In this document: piece by piece, positions 1-8,892 of the stretch
Numbering within the stretch: position 1 is the stretch's first letter
Layout: every line of letters starts with the position of its first letter
DNA from: Pseudomonas sp. TH31
GTDB lineage: Bacteria; Pseudomonadota; Gammaproteobacteria; Pseudomonadales; Pseudomonadaceae
Direction: 5' to 3'
Assembly: GCF_016650815.1 (NCBI RefSeq)
Contig: NZ_JAEKEZ010000023.1
Location: forward strand, 186,001-250,000
Length of the DNA stretch: 64,000 nt
The notes under the pieces: generated by a model
Databases searched by the model: none
Seen by the model: only the letters and a program-made list of their open reading frames with translations
What the model was told of the DNA's origin: nothing
Translations under genes and position numbers: made by a program

Positions 1-243
1 GGCATCGATAAACAGCTTTTGCCGTTCCAGGCATTGGCCGCGCATCATCGACACTTCCGGCTGCACGTAGCGCCGGGCGCGGCTGTCGCGGTCAACCTTG
101 GACAGCTCGAGCATCACCTGCTCGCAATTGCCCCGGTCATAGGCGCTGTAGGCGTTATTCAAATGATGGTTCATCGACCAACGGGTGCAGCCCGTGACGC
201 TGAGGGCGCTGATGGCAAGGGCGGCAATGAGCACGAATCGCAT
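1..243 (-). CDS. TPR-type lipoprotein, 3' end outside the window
   Basis: The first 81 codons of a minus-strand gene that runs off the left edge. The start at 243 follows an AGGAG ribosome site. The N-terminus is a lipoprotein signal: a short charged start, a hydrophobic stretch and the lipobox VTGC with the acylated Cys at about residue 19. The mature part (YSAYDRGNCEQVMLELSKVD) looks like one tetratricopeptide-like helix pair, so an outer-membrane or periplasmic scaffold role is inferred. It diverges from pyk across a 172-bp gap. Function is not known from the visible part. Confidence 0.7.
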   Translation of the reverse strand, partial: MRFVLIAALAISALSVTGCTRWSMNHHLNNAYSAYDRGNCEQVMLELSKVDRDSRARRYVQPEVSMMRGQCLERQKLFIDA

Positions 244-314
244 GGGGGTTCTCCTGTCTTGAGCTCTGTATCGACCCGTTGCGCAAAATCTTCAGGCGGC
301 CTGTAACCAAAAGT

Positions 315-338
315 ATTCGTTTCAAGATAAAAACGAAT
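315..338. promoter_or_regulatory. perfect 8-bp dyad between the lipoprotein gene and pyk
   Basis: ATTCGTTT at 315-322 and AAACGAAT at 331-338 are exact inverted repeats separated by 8 bases, a 24-bp dyad about 80 bases before the pyk start. The size and spacing fit a dimeric repressor or activator site. It does not match a regulator site I recognise. Inference only. Confidence 0.4.
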
Positions 339-415
339 AAGTAGTGCATTCGAACAATGACTACAGCCAGAGAGCATAGTAGCCTCACTCAGCGCTTGAA
401 CTCAGGAGTCTATGC

Positions 416-1867
416 ATGTCCGTCCGTCGCACCAAAATCGTCGCTACCCTTGGCCCGGCCAGTAACTCGCCGGAAGTTCTCGAACAGCTGATTCTGGCTG
501 GCCTGGACGTCGCCCGCCTGAACTTCTCCCACGGCACCCCCGACGAGCACAAGGCTCGCGCGAAGCTGGTGCGTGACCTCGCTGCCAAGCACGGCCGCTT
601 CGTCGCCCTGCTGGGTGACCTGCAAGGCCCGAAAATCCGTATCGCCAAATTCGCCAACAAAAAGATTGAGCTGAAGATCGGTGATCTGTTCACCTTTTCC
701 ACCAGCCATCCGTTGACCGAAGGCAACCAGCAAGTGGTCGGCATCGACTACCCGGATCTGGTCAAGGACTGCGGTGTGGGCGACGAGCTGCTGCTCGACG
801 ACGGCCGCGTGGTGATGCGTGTTGATACCGCCACCGCCACCGAACTGCATTGCACCGTGCTGATCGGCGGCCCGCTGTCGGACCACAAAGGCATCAACCG
901 TCGCGGCGGTGGCCTGACCGCTCCAGCCCTGACTGAAAAAGACAAGGCCGACATCAAGCTCGCCGCTGAAATGGAAGTCGACTACCTCGCCGTGTCCTTC
1001 CCGCGTGACGCCGCCGACATGGAATACGCCCGTCAACTGCGCGACGAGGCCGGCGGTACTGCCTGGCTGGTGGCGAAGATCGAACGCGCCGAAGCCGTGG
1101 CCGATGACGACACCCTCGATGCGCTGATCAAAGCTTCCGACGCGGTGATGGTTGCCCGTGGTGACCTCGGCGTGGAAATCGGCGACGCCGAGCTGGTGGG
1201 CATTCAGAAGAAAATCATTCTGCACGCACGCCGCCACAACAAGGCGGTGATCGTCGCGACCCAGATGATGGAGTCGATGATCCAGAACCCGATGCCGACT
1301 CGCGCCGAAGTGTCCGACGTGGCCAACGCCGTGCTCGACTACACCGACGCCGTGATGCTCTCGGCCGAAAGTGCTGCCGGTCTGTACCCGCTGGAAGCCG
1401 TGCAAGCAATGGCGCGCATCTGCGTCGGTGCTGAAAAGCACCCGACCAGCAAGACCTCCAGCCACCGCATCGGCAAGGTCTTTGAAAGCTGCGACCAGAG
1501 CATCGCCCTGGCCGCCATGTACACCGCCAACCACTTCCCGGGCGTGAAGGCGATCATCGCCCTGACCGAAAGTGGCTACACGCCGTTGATCATGTCGCGC
1601 ATCCGCTCTTCGGTGCCGATCTACGCGTTCTCCCCGCACCGCGAAACCCAGGCCCGCGCGGCCATGTTCCGTGGCGTCTACACCGTACCGTTCGACCCGG
1701 CATCGCTGCCGCCTGAGCAAGTCAGCCAGGCCGCGATCGACGAGTTGCTCAAGCTCGGCGTCGTGGCGAAAGGCGACTGGGTCATCCTGACCAAGGGCGA
1801 CAGCTACCACACCATCGGCGGTACCAACGGGATGAAAATCCTGCACGTTGGCGATCCGATGGTCTGA
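416..1867 (+). CDS. pyk: pyruvate kinase
   Basis: Converts phosphoenolpyruvate and ADP to pyruvate and ATP, the last step of lower glycolysis/Entner-Doudoroff metabolism, in the cytoplasm. The 483-residue protein has the full family architecture. It opens with RRTKIVATLGPAS and the N-terminal half contains the substrate loop NFSHG. The active-site stretch is VAKIER, followed by MVARGDLGVEIG and the hallmark ATQMMESMI with TRAEVSDVANAV. A C-terminal regulatory domain covers about residues 340-483. The start ATG follows GGAG at 6-7 bases. The gene is monocistronic with its own terminator. In PAO1 the same neighbours are found (PA4329 onward, from memory). Confidence 0.97.
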   Translation: MSVRRTKIVATLGPASNSPEVLEQLILAGLDVARLNFSHGTPDEHKARAKLVRDLAAKHGRFVALLGDLQGPKIRIAKFANKKIELKIGDLFTFSTSHPLTEGNQQVVGIDYPDLVKDCGVGDELLLDDGRVVMRVDTATATELHCTVLIGGPLSDHKGINRRGGGLTAPALTEKDKADIKLAAEMEVDYLAVSFPRDAADMEYARQLRDEAGGTAWLVAKIERAEAVADDDTLDALIKASDAVMVARGDLGVEIGDAELVGIQKKIILHARRHNKAVIVATQMMESMIQNPMPTRAEVSDVANAVLDYTDAVMLSAESAAGLYPLEAVQAMARICVGAEKHPTSKTSSHRIGKVFESCDQSIALAAMYTANHFPGVKAIIALTESGYTPLIMSRIRSSVPIYAFSPHRETQARAAMFRGVYTVPFDPASLPPEQVSQAAIDELLKLGVVAKGDWVILTKGDSYHTIGGTNGMKILHVGDPMV

Positions 1868-1887
1868 GTGACGGACAGCTGAAAAAC

Positions 1888-1922
1888 AAAAGCCCCGCCA
1901 TGTGAATGGCGGGGCTTTTGCG
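1888..1922 (+). terminator. rho-independent terminator of pyk
   Basis: AAAAGCCCCGCCAT and its exact complement flank a GTGA loop, giving a 14-bp stem flanked by A and T runs, so it can act in both directions. It lies 20 bases after the pyk stop. Confidence 0.9.
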
Positions 1923-1925
1923 TTG

Positions 1926-1953
1926 AAGATCAAAAGATCGCAGCCTTCGGCAT
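1926..1953. repeat. half REP element
   Basis: GATCAAAAGATCGCAGCCTTCGG is one arm of the REP family seen many times in this window. The second arm is absent here, between the pyk terminator and the crotonase gene. Confidence 0.6.
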
Positions 1954-1962
1954 ATCCAAGGT

Positions 1963-2712
1963 TCAATGCCGATTGATAAACCCCGACAACGCCGCCATCG
2001 CTTCCGGCGAACGCAGTCGCTGGGTGAACAACAGCCCCTCCTCTTCGATCACTTTGCGGATCAACTCCCGATCCGGGGCTTTCATCAATTGCTTGCTGAT
2101 GCACACCGCCTCGGTTGGCAGTGATTCAAAGCGCAACGCCATCTCCCGCGCCTTCGCCAACGCGGCTTCGCCATTGCCCAGCGCTTCGGTGGCAATCCCC
2201 CACGCCGCCGCTTGTTCGCCGCTGAAACCTTCGCCGAGCAACAGCAACTCCGCCGCCTTGGCGTGCCCGAGCAAACGCGGCAGGATCAGGCTGGAAGCGA
2301 ATTCCGGGCAGAGCCCGAGATTGACGAACGGCATACGCAATCGTGCATCGCGACTGATGTAGACCAGATCGCAATGCAACAGCAGGGTCGTACCGATGCC
2401 CACCGCTGCACCGGCCACGGCAGCGATCACCGGTTTGCGGCACTCGAGCAGATTGAGCATGAAATCAAACACCGGGCTGTCGAGGTTGCTCGGCGGTTGC
2501 TGGATGAAATCGGCGATGTCGTTGCCAGCGGTGAAGCATTCACTGCTTCCGGTGATCAGCACGGCGTTGATTTCGGGGTCGCTGTCGGCCTGTTTCAGCG
2601 CTTCGGCCAAGCAGCTGTACATGGCGCGGGTCAGGGCGTTTTTCTTGTCGGGGCGGTTGAGGCGCAAAGTCAGCAGACCGCGCTCGCGTTCAAGTTGGAT
2701 GGCATCGGTCAT
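1963..2712 (-). CDS. enoyl-CoA hydratase/isomerase family protein
   Basis: A 249-residue crotonase-fold enzyme acting on acyl-CoA thioesters in the cytoplasm. The N-terminal RGLLTLRLNRPDKKNAL, the oxyanion-hole loop SSECFTAGNDIADF (about residues 56-69) and AGAAVGIGTTLLLHCDL are typical. The segment NLGLCPEFASSLILPRLLG has the PE-x-x-SS form found in delta3,delta2-enoyl-CoA isomerases instead of the GG of classic hydratases, so isomerase activity is as likely as hydration. It lies 31 bases after a ferredoxin reductase gene and probably shares its transcript. Exact substrate unknown. Confidence 0.88.
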   Translation of the reverse strand: MTDAIQLERERGLLTLRLNRPDKKNALTRAMYSCLAEALKQADSDPEINAVLITGSSECFTAGNDIADFIQQPPSNLDSPVFDFMLNLLECRKPVIAAVAGAAVGIGTTLLLHCDLVYISRDARLRMPFVNLGLCPEFASSLILPRLLGHAKAAELLLLGEGFSGEQAAAWGIATEALGNGEAALAKAREMALRFESLPTEAVCISKQLMKAPDRELIRKVIEEEGLLFTQRLRSPEAMAALSGFINRH

Positions 2713-2743
2713 GGCGAGTCTCGCGTCGTTAAACGATCAGCGC

Positions 2744-3679
2744 TCAACCACGGGGCAGGAAGACATCAGCCAGCAGTTGATTGCGCGGCAATCCCGCCAG
2801 GTACAGGCGCCGGGCAAAGGCGTCGACGCTGTCGGGGGCACCGCAGAGTAAGGCCAGGGTTTGCCTTGAAACAAGCCGCAGTTGCGCCAACGCCTGTGGC
2901 AACTCGGCCGGGGTCCAGAGTTCGACCGTGAGGTTTTCACGGCCAACGGCCATGGCTTGCAGGGGTTTGGTCAGGTAATGCTCATTGACATCATGGGCCA
3001 GGTGAATAACGCGGATGGCGCCCTGGTGATCCTGACGCAACGCTTCTCGCAGCACGCCGAACAACGGCCCCAGACCCGTGCCGGCCGCCAATAGCCACAA
3101 CGGTCGAGTGTGCCAGTCCGGGTCGTAATGCAGGGCGCCGCCACGCAGTTCACCAAGGCGGATCGTGTCGCCAATCTGCAACCGGCGCGCGGCGTCGCTG
3201 AATTCGCCGGGCTGGCGGCAATCGAGGTGAAACTCCAGGAAGCGGTCTTCTTCCGGCAGGCTGGCCAACGAATACGGCCGCGCCACCTGACCGGCCCACA
3301 ACACCAAGTGCTGGCCGGCACTGTAGCGCAGCGCACGCATAGGGATAACGCGCAAGCGCAACACGTTGGCGCTTAGCCAATCGACGGCGGCGACTTCGGC
3401 CGGGCGACCGTCCTGTTGCGGGTCAAAGGCGTGCACCTGCAAGTCCTCGACCACCGAACACTGACACGCCAGGCGCCAACCTTGCTGACGTTGCTCGGCG
3501 CTCAACGCATCCGGGCGGCTGTCGCTGGGCAACCCTTGCACGCATTGCACCAGGCACGCATGACAACTGCCGGCGCGGCAGCTGTAAGGCACTGACACGC
3601 CGTTGCGATTCAAGGCATCGAGCAGGTTACTGCCCGCCTCGACCGACCACTGCCGTTCGCCGACCCGTAACTCAGGCAT
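2744..3679 (-). CDS. 2Fe-2S ferredoxin / FAD-NAD(P) oxidoreductase
   Basis: A 311-residue electron-transfer protein with an N-terminal plant-type 2Fe-2S ferredoxin domain (CRAGSCHACLVQC with a later Cys in LACQC). After it come a flavin-binding barrel (RPYSLAS) and a C-terminal NAD(P)-binding domain (AAGTGLGPLFGVL, LLCGAP). Such proteins pass electrons from NAD(P)H to an oxygenase or other acceptor. I chose ATG 3679 because it has GGGAG at proper spacing; an upstream in-frame start would lie inside the preceding gene. The start overlaps the diguanylate cyclase stop by 8 bases, implying translational coupling. The partner is not evident; position matches PA4331. Confidence 0.88.
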   Translation of the reverse strand: MPELRVGERQWSVEAGSNLLDALNRNGVSVPYSCRAGSCHACLVQCVQGLPSDSRPDALSAEQRQQGWRLACQCSVVEDLQVHAFDPQQDGRPAEVAAVDWLSANVLRLRVIPMRALRYSAGQHLVLWAGQVARPYSLASLPEEDRFLEFHLDCRQPGEFSDAARRLQIGDTIRLGELRGGALHYDPDWHTRPLWLLAAGTGLGPLFGVLREALRQDHQGAIRVIHLAHDVNEHYLTKPLQAMAVGRENLTVELWTPAELPQALAQLRLVSRQTLALLCGAPDSVDAFARRLYLAGLPRNQLLADVFLPRG

Positions 3680-4793
3680 CGACATTCTCCCACGCCGCCG
3701 CGCAACGATTTCGGCCATCGCGCTTGGCGCGATATAGCGCCTGATCTGCACGTTGCAGGGCGTCGTCGAGGTCATCACCGAGTTCCAGCAGGGTCATGCC
3801 GGCGGACAAGCTGAGGTTGCGCACGTTCAGGCCGAACAACTCGACATCGGTAAAGGCAATGCGAAGCCGTTCGCAACAGGAGGTCAGGCGCTCGGCATCA
3901 CAATCGGGCAGCAACACCACGAATTCTTCGCCGCCGTAACGGGCCAGCACATCACCGTCACGCAGGCAGGCCGTGGCCACCCCGGCGAAGGCTTGCAACA
4001 CCTGATCGCCAGCGGCGTGGCCGTGCACATCGTTGATACGTTTGAAGTGGTCGAGGTCGATCAGCGCCAGACCGTGGATCACGCCGGCGTCCATCGCATT
4101 GAGCTCGCGGGAGGCCAGGCGCAGGAAGTGACGGCGGTTGAACAGCCCGGTGAGTTCGTCGGTGGCTACCAGGTCTTCGAGCTGGCGCATCATCCCGCGC
4201 AAGGTGTCTTGGTGCGCCTGCAAGGCAAAGCGTCGTTGGCGCATGAGTTGGCGCGAGGCTTGTACGTAACGGGCGTAAAGCACCAGCCACACCAGTACGA
4301 TAAACAGCACGCACACCTGCAACAGCGCCAAGGCCGGGTCGGGCAACTGGAAGTGATAGCCGTCCCACAAGGTGATGGCGCTGAAACTGAAAAACACCAG
4401 CAGCGCACACCTGACAAAGGCACGGCGCGACAGGTGGAACAGGCCGAACAGCAGAATCAGAATGTAGAACACCAGAAACGCGCCGCGGGCCCCGTCCAGG
4501 TGAGAGATCAACCAGGTTTGCCAGCCCAGGCCCAGCAATACCTGGACTTCGGTCAGGCTCGGGTCGCTAAAGCGCAGGTTGCAACCGCTGTAGAACACCG
4601 CGAACAGCGCCGCCTGACTGATGACCACCAACGCGCTGCCCACGGCGACGCCGGCCAGTGGTTCGTCGTAGTGCCCGGTGAAAAACGCCAGCCACAGCAG
4701 CAGTAATGCCAGGGCATAGGTGCCGGCCGCGAGGGCAAAACGTTTGAGCAACAGGCGCTGGATGGCGTTATGGGTCAATCGTTGACTCACCAA
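3672..4793 (-). CDS. membrane diguanylate cyclase (SadC-like position)
   Basis: Makes cyclic di-GMP from two GTP. The 373-residue protein has about six hydrophobic segments in residues 15-190, a linker helix and a C-terminal GGDEF domain. The active site reads RYGGEEF, and an RDGD five residues upstream is an intact RxxD product-inhibition site. DELTGLFNRRHF marks the domain start. Location between fumarase and ferredoxin reductase matches SadC (PA4332) in PAO1, from memory, but this protein is shorter than the PAO1 SadC I recall, so orthology is inferred from position. It is first in a probable three-gene minus-strand operon. A role in surface attachment is inferred. Confidence 0.88.
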   Translation of the reverse strand: MVSQRLTHNAIQRLLLKRFALAAGTYALALLLLWLAFFTGHYDEPLAGVAVGSALVVISQAALFAVFYSGCNLRFSDPSLTEVQVLLGLGWQTWLISHLDGARGAFLVFYILILLFGLFHLSRRAFVRCALLVFFSFSAITLWDGYHFQLPDPALALLQVCVLFIVLVWLVLYARYVQASRQLMRQRRFALQAHQDTLRGMMRQLEDLVATDELTGLFNRRHFLRLASRELNAMDAGVIHGLALIDLDHFKRINDVHGHAAGDQVLQAFAGVATACLRDGDVLARYGGEEFVVLLPDCDAERLTSCCERLRIAFTDVELFGLNVRNLSLSAGMTLLELGDDLDDALQRADQALYRAKRDGRNRCAAAWENVDA

Positions 4794-4930
4794 AGGAAAA
4801 GTGGCTGAAAGAGTGTCCTACTCTACAGGCCGATGGCCACTTTAGTGGCGTGACCGGCAAATGACCATTCTATTTTCGGGGCGAAAAGCTGGCGTCAGAA
4901 CACTGACTGAAATCCCCCCTGTTTCCCTGC

Positions 4931-5010
4931 CTGACGCCCACCTGTTCACCTCTATTCCCCTTTGTTCCCCTCGATCCCCCTTTGTTCACCTCGATCCCCC
5001 TTTGTTCCCC
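4931..5010. repeat. 20-bp C/T-rich direct repeats
   Basis: Two near-identical copies of TCGATCCCCCTTTGTTCMCC (4971-4990, 4991-5010) are preceded by two degenerate copies (4931-4950, 4951-4970). They directly abut a REP pair. The strand is strongly pyrimidine-rich. No coding potential is seen. Confidence 0.75.
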
Positions 5011-5013
5011 TTC

Positions 5014-5190
5014 GTAGGAGCTGTCGAGTGAAACGAGGCTGCGATCTTTCCACGTTCACTTGAGGCTCAAGCGAAAGATCAAAAGATCAAAAGATCAAAA
5101 GATCAAAAGATCGCAGCCTCGTTTCACTCGACAGCTCCTACCCCCCTACACAGCTCCTACACAGCTCCTACACAGCTCCTCCAAGCTCCT
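5014..5190. repeat. REP pair (GAGTGAAACGAGG type) with tandem GATCAAAA and short tails
   Basis: Inverted arms GTAGGAGCTGTCGAGTGAAA at 5014 and its complement ending at 5141 flank a centre in which the octamer GATCAAAA is repeated four to five times. It is followed by about three copies of the 11-mer CAGCTCCTACA (about 5148-5185). The same REP type occurs at 26.4 kb and 59.8 kb. Confidence 0.8.
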
Positions 5191-5329
5191 ACAGGGATCA
5201 GGTTCATGCCGTCGACCTGCGTATGCGACCAACGACTGACTGCTGACGCGTGTACCCGCCAGCGAGGCGCGTTATACTGCCGCGCCTTTTTAGCGTCGCG
5301 CCAGCAGCCCCGGCGTGCCTTGTAAAGAT

Positions 5330-5363
5330 GCTTGCAACCGACCGATGCACCCAAGCTGCAAGC
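5330..5363 (+). other. inverted repeat in the fumarase leader
   Basis: GCTTGCA (5330-5336) and TGCAAGC (5357-5363) can form a 7-bp stem with a 20-base loop 40 bases before the fumarase start. A TATACT box at 5273-5278 is a possible -10 element for the same transcript. Regulatory meaning unknown. Confidence 0.35.
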
Positions 5364-5403
5364 ACCTTATTGAATGTTCCCGTCTTTTAGAGGAGCGCGA
5401 CTC

Positions 5404-6927
5404 ATGACCGTGATCAAGCAAGACGACCTGATTCAGAGCGTTGCCGACGCCCTGCAGTTCATTTCTTATTACCACCCCGTTGACTTCATTCAGGCGATGC
5501 ACGAAGCCTACCTGCGCGAAGAATCGCCAGCAGCCCGTGATTCGATGGCGCAAATCCTGATCAACTCGCGCATGTGCGCCACCGGCCACCGCCCGATCTG
5601 CCAGGACACCGGCATCGTGACCGTGTTTGTCCGTGTGGGCATGGACGTGCGTTGGGATGGCGCCACCATGGGCCTGGACGACATGATCAACCAAGGCGTG
5701 CGCCAGGCTTACAACCTGCCGGAAAACGTCCTGCGTGCCTCGATCCTCGCCGACCCGGCGGGCGCTCGTAAAAACACCAAGGACAACACCCCGGCCGTTA
5801 TCCACTACTCCATCGTTCCGGGTAACACCGTGGAAGTGGACGTGGCGGCCAAGGGCGGCGGCTCCGAGAACAAATCGAAGATGGCCATGCTCAACCCGTC
5901 CGACTCGATCGTCGACTGGGTGCTGAAGACTGTGCCAACCATGGGCGCCGGCTGGTGCCCTCCGGGCATGCTCGGCATCGGCATCGGCGGCACCGCCGAG
6001 AAAGCGGCGGTGATGGCCAAGCAAGTGTTGATGGAATCCATCGACATCCACGAGCTGAAAAGGCGCGGCCCCTCCAACCGTATCGAAGAGATGCGCCTGG
6101 AGCTGTTCGAGAAGGTCAACCAACTGGGCATCGGCGCCCAGGGCCTGGGTGGCCTGACCACCGTGCTCGACGTGAAGATCATGGATTACCCGACCCACGC
6201 CGCTTCGTTGCCGGTGTGCATGATCCCGAACTGCGCCGCCACCCGTCACGCGCACTTCGTGCTCGACGGTTCCGGCCCGGCCTCGCTGGAAGCGCCACCG
6301 TTGGACGCCTACCCGGAAATCGTCTGGGAAGCCGGCCCGTCGGCTCGTCGCGTCAACCTCGACACCCTGACCCCGGAAGACGTGCAGAGCTGGAAGCCGG
6401 GCGAAACCGTCCTGCTCAACGGCAAGATGCTCACCGGTCGCGACGCCGCGCACAAGCGCATGGTCGAGATGCTGAACAAGGGTGAAACCCTGCCGGTGGA
6501 CCTCAAGGGTCGCTTCATCTACTACGTCGGCCCGGTTGATCCGGTGCGCGAAGAAGTGGTTGGCCCGGCTGGCCCGACGACGGCGACGCGGATGGACAAG
6601 TTCACCCGTCAGATCCTCGAGCAAACAGGCCTGTTGGGCATGATCGGCAAATCCGAGCGCGGCCCTACCGCCATCGAAGCGATCAAAGACCACAAAGCCG
6701 TTTACCTGATGGCAGTCGGCGGCGCGGCTTACCTGGTGGCGCAAGCGATCAAGAAATCCCGCGTCGTGGCGTTCGCCGAACTGGGGATGGAAGCCATCTA
6801 CGAGTTCGACGTAAAAGACATGCCGGTCACCGTTGCTGTCGACAGCAAGGGTGAGTCGGTACACATCACCGGTCCTGCCATCTGGCAGAAAAAGATCAGT
6901 GAAAGCCTGGCGGTAGAAGTGCAGTAA
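5404..6927 (+). CDS. fumA: class I fumarate hydratase (4Fe-4S)
   Basis: Interconverts fumarate and L-malate in the TCA cycle using an oxygen-sensitive 4Fe-4S cluster. The 507-residue length is typical of class I enzymes, which carry an alpha-domain and a beta-domain in one chain. Family stretches include GHRPICQDTGIVTVFV (cluster Cys), GGGSENKS, PNCAATRHAHF and GRDAAHKRM. ATG 5404 is chosen over the in-frame 5374 start because AGGAG lies 8 bases upstream and the extra residues are not family-like. It is single-gene with a strong terminator. Confidence 0.95.
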   Translation: MTVIKQDDLIQSVADALQFISYYHPVDFIQAMHEAYLREESPAARDSMAQILINSRMCATGHRPICQDTGIVTVFVRVGMDVRWDGATMGLDDMINQGVRQAYNLPENVLRASILADPAGARKNTKDNTPAVIHYSIVPGNTVEVDVAAKGGGSENKSKMAMLNPSDSIVDWVLKTVPTMGAGWCPPGMLGIGIGGTAEKAAVMAKQVLMESIDIHELKRRGPSNRIEEMRLELFEKVNQLGIGAQGLGGLTTVLDVKIMDYPTHAASLPVCMIPNCAATRHAHFVLDGSGPASLEAPPLDAYPEIVWEAGPSARRVNLDTLTPEDVQSWKPGETVLLNGKMLTGRDAAHKRMVEMLNKGETLPVDLKGRFIYYVGPVDPVREEVVGPAGPTTATRMDKFTRQILEQTGLLGMIGKSERGPTAIEAIKDHKAVYLMAVGGAAYLVAQAIKKSRVVAFAELGMEAIYEFDVKDMPVTVAVDSKGESVHITGPAIWQKKISESLAVEVQ

Positions 6928-6946
6928 GCGCTTCGCTCTCCAGACA

Positions 6947-6986
6947 CGGCCGGGTCGTCTCCCAAGGTGACCCGGCCGTTTTTTTT
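6947..6986 (+). terminator. rho-independent terminator of fumarase
   Basis: Perfect 10-bp stem CGGCCGGGTC / GACCCGGCCG with a 12-base loop, followed by eight T. Confidence 0.93.
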
Positions 6987-7125
6987 GCGATTGCCGAAAC
7001 ACCCTGATGAAAAAGCCTCGCGAAGATGACAATCAGCCAAAGAGGCCGCAGGGTATAGACAGGGCGCAGAGCCAGGCATCTGCGTGGTATCGTGCCACCC
7101 CCTCCTGCCATCCGTTCGCCCCAGC

Positions 7126-8892
7126 ATGCTGCCGACTTCCCGTACCTTGCGTCTGTCGTTGTATACCCTGCTGATCATTGCCGGTGCTGCCCTCACGGCC
7201 GGCATGGCCATGCGTCACGCCGAACGCCAGGCCCTGGAAGAGGACGCCGCCCGTGCCAACCAGCAACTGGCGCTGTACGCCAATTCCCTGCACACCTTGA
7301 TCGACCGCTACCGCGCCCTGCCCGCCGTGTTGGCGCTGGACCCGGAGCTGCGTTCAGCTCTCGATGGCCCGGTGAGCCCCGAGCAGCAGGACCTGCTGAA
7401 CCGCAAACTGGAAAAGATCAACGGCGCCGCGCAATCCTCGACACTGGAACTGCTCGACCACACCGGCCTCGCCGTAGCCGCCAGCAACTGGCGTTTGCCC
7501 AGCAGTTACGTCGGCCACAACTATGGTTTTCGCCCCTATTTCAGCCAGACCCGCACCCAGGGCACCGGGCGCTTTTATGCCGTGGGCGTGACCAGCGGCA
7601 TTCCGGGTTACTTCCTGTCCAGCGCGGTAACCCGCGACAACGGCGAGTTCCTCGGTGCGATGGTGGTGAAACTCGAATTCCCCGAACTTGAGCGCGAATG
7701 GCGCCAGGGCACGGACACCCTGCTGGTCAGCGATGCCCGCGGGATCATCTTCATTGCCAACCAACCGGGCTGGCGATATCGCCTGCTCAAACCGCTGATC
7801 GACAGCGATCACGCCGAACTCAAGACCACGCGCCAATACGACAAGCAACCGCTGACGCCGCTGGTCTATCAATCGAAACGACGCTTCGACGACAACAGCG
7901 ACCTGGCCCAAGTCGAAGGTCCCGACGGCACGGCGGATTACCTGTGGGAATCCCTGCCCCTGCCCGCCGAAGGCTGGACGTTGCACCTGTTGCGCCGCCC
8001 GCAAATCGCTTTCGAAGACAGCCGCAATGCTGGTCTCGCTGCCGCAGGGTCATGGCTGGCGGTGGTGTTTCTGTTGCTTTTCCTCTACCAGCGCTGGCGC
8101 CTGGCGAAAATGCGCCAGCGCAGCCGTGAAGAACTCGAACAACTGGTGGAAGAACGCACCCGCGACCTGCGCACCGCCCAGGACGGTCTGGTGCAATCGG
8201 CCAAACTGGCGGCGCTCGGACAGATGTCGGCAGCGCTGGCCCATGAAATCAACCAGCCGCTGACCGCCCAACGCATGCAGCTTGCTACGCTGAGGCTGCT
8301 GCTGGATCACGGCCGGGTCGATGACGCCTACAAGGCGCTCAAACCGGTGGACGACATGCTGACGCGCATGGCGGCGTTGACCGGCCACCTGAAAACCTTC
8401 GCCCGCAAAAGCCCCAGCGGCCTGCGCGAACGGCTGGACCTGGCGGCGGTGGTCGATCAATCCTTGCAGTTGCTCGATGCGCGCCTGCGCGAAGAAAACG
8501 TCAGCACCGTGTTGCACCTGACCCGCCCGGCCTGGGTCCGTGGCGATGCGATTCGCCTGGAACAAGTGCTGATCAACCTGCTGCGCAATGCCCTCGACGC
8601 CGTGCACGACAAACCGTGCAAGCGCCTGGAAATCCGCCTCGAAGCCGATGAACAGTTGTGGCGCCTGACCGTTGCCGATAACGGTGGTGGCATTGCCGAG
8701 GAACACCTGGTCAACGTCTTCGACCCGTTCTTCACCACCAAACCGGTGGGCGACGGGTTGGGCCTGGGGCTCGCGGTGTCGTTCGCCATCGCCCACGAAT
8801 CGGGTGGACGCTTGAGTGCCGGGAACCACGACAATGGCGCGGTGTTTACCCTGACCTTGCCGATCGATCTGGAGGTGCCCCTCTCATGCTGA
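7126..8892 (+). CDS. sensor histidine kinase, DctB/MifS family
   Basis: A 588-residue membrane sensor for a two-component system. One transmembrane helix (about residues 7-27), a periplasmic Cache-like sensor region (about 30-280, including SYVGHNYGFRPYF) and a second helix (about 295-312) are followed by the kinase. The phospho-acceptor is in ALAHEINQPL, and the ATP-binding motifs are NLLRNALDA, DNGGGI and GLGLGLAVSF. The layout is that of DctB-type dicarboxylate sensors. ATG 7126 begins a normal signal anchor; the longer GTG start at 7084 is less likely. It overlaps the regulator by 7 bases. Adjacency to a KgtP permease points to a MifS-like role in sensing 2-oxoglutarate or a similar acid. 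Confidence 0.9.
   Translation: MLPTSRTLRLSLYTLLIIAGAALTAGMAMRHAERQALEEDAARANQQLALYANSLHTLIDRYRALPAVLALDPELRSALDGPVSPEQQDLLNRKLEKINGAAQSSTLELLDHTGLAVAASNWRLPSSYVGHNYGFRPYFSQTRTQGTGRFYAVGVTSGIPGYFLSSAVTRDNGEFLGAMVVKLEFPELEREWRQGTDTLLVSDARGIIFIANQPGWRYRLLKPLIDSDHAELKTTRQYDKQPLTPLVYQSKRRFDDNSDLAQVEGPDGTADYLWESLPLPAEGWTLHLLRRPQIAFEDSRNAGLAAAGSWLAVVFLLLFLYQRWRLAKMRQRSREELEQLVEERTRDLRTAQDGLVQSAKLAALGQMSAALAHEINQPLTAQRMQLATLRLLLDHGRVDDAYKALKPVDDMLTRMAALTGHLKTFARKSPSGLRERLDLAAVVDQSLQLLDARLREENVSTVLHLTRPAWVRGDAIRLEQVLINLLRNALDAVHDKPCKRLEIRLEADEQLWRLTVADNGGGIAEEHLVNVFDPFFTTKPVGDGLGLGLAVSFAIAHESGGRLSAGNHDNGAVFTLTLPIDLEVPLSC

Noticed and set aside
410..2104. A 564-codon minus-strand frame opposite pyk
   Set aside because: Antisense of a clear pyruvate kinase; His- and Gly-rich translation typical of GC-rich shadow frames.
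5290..7032. A 580-codon minus-strand frame opposite fumarase
   Set aside because: Antisense shadow of a well-supported class I fumarase; no ribosome site or domain.
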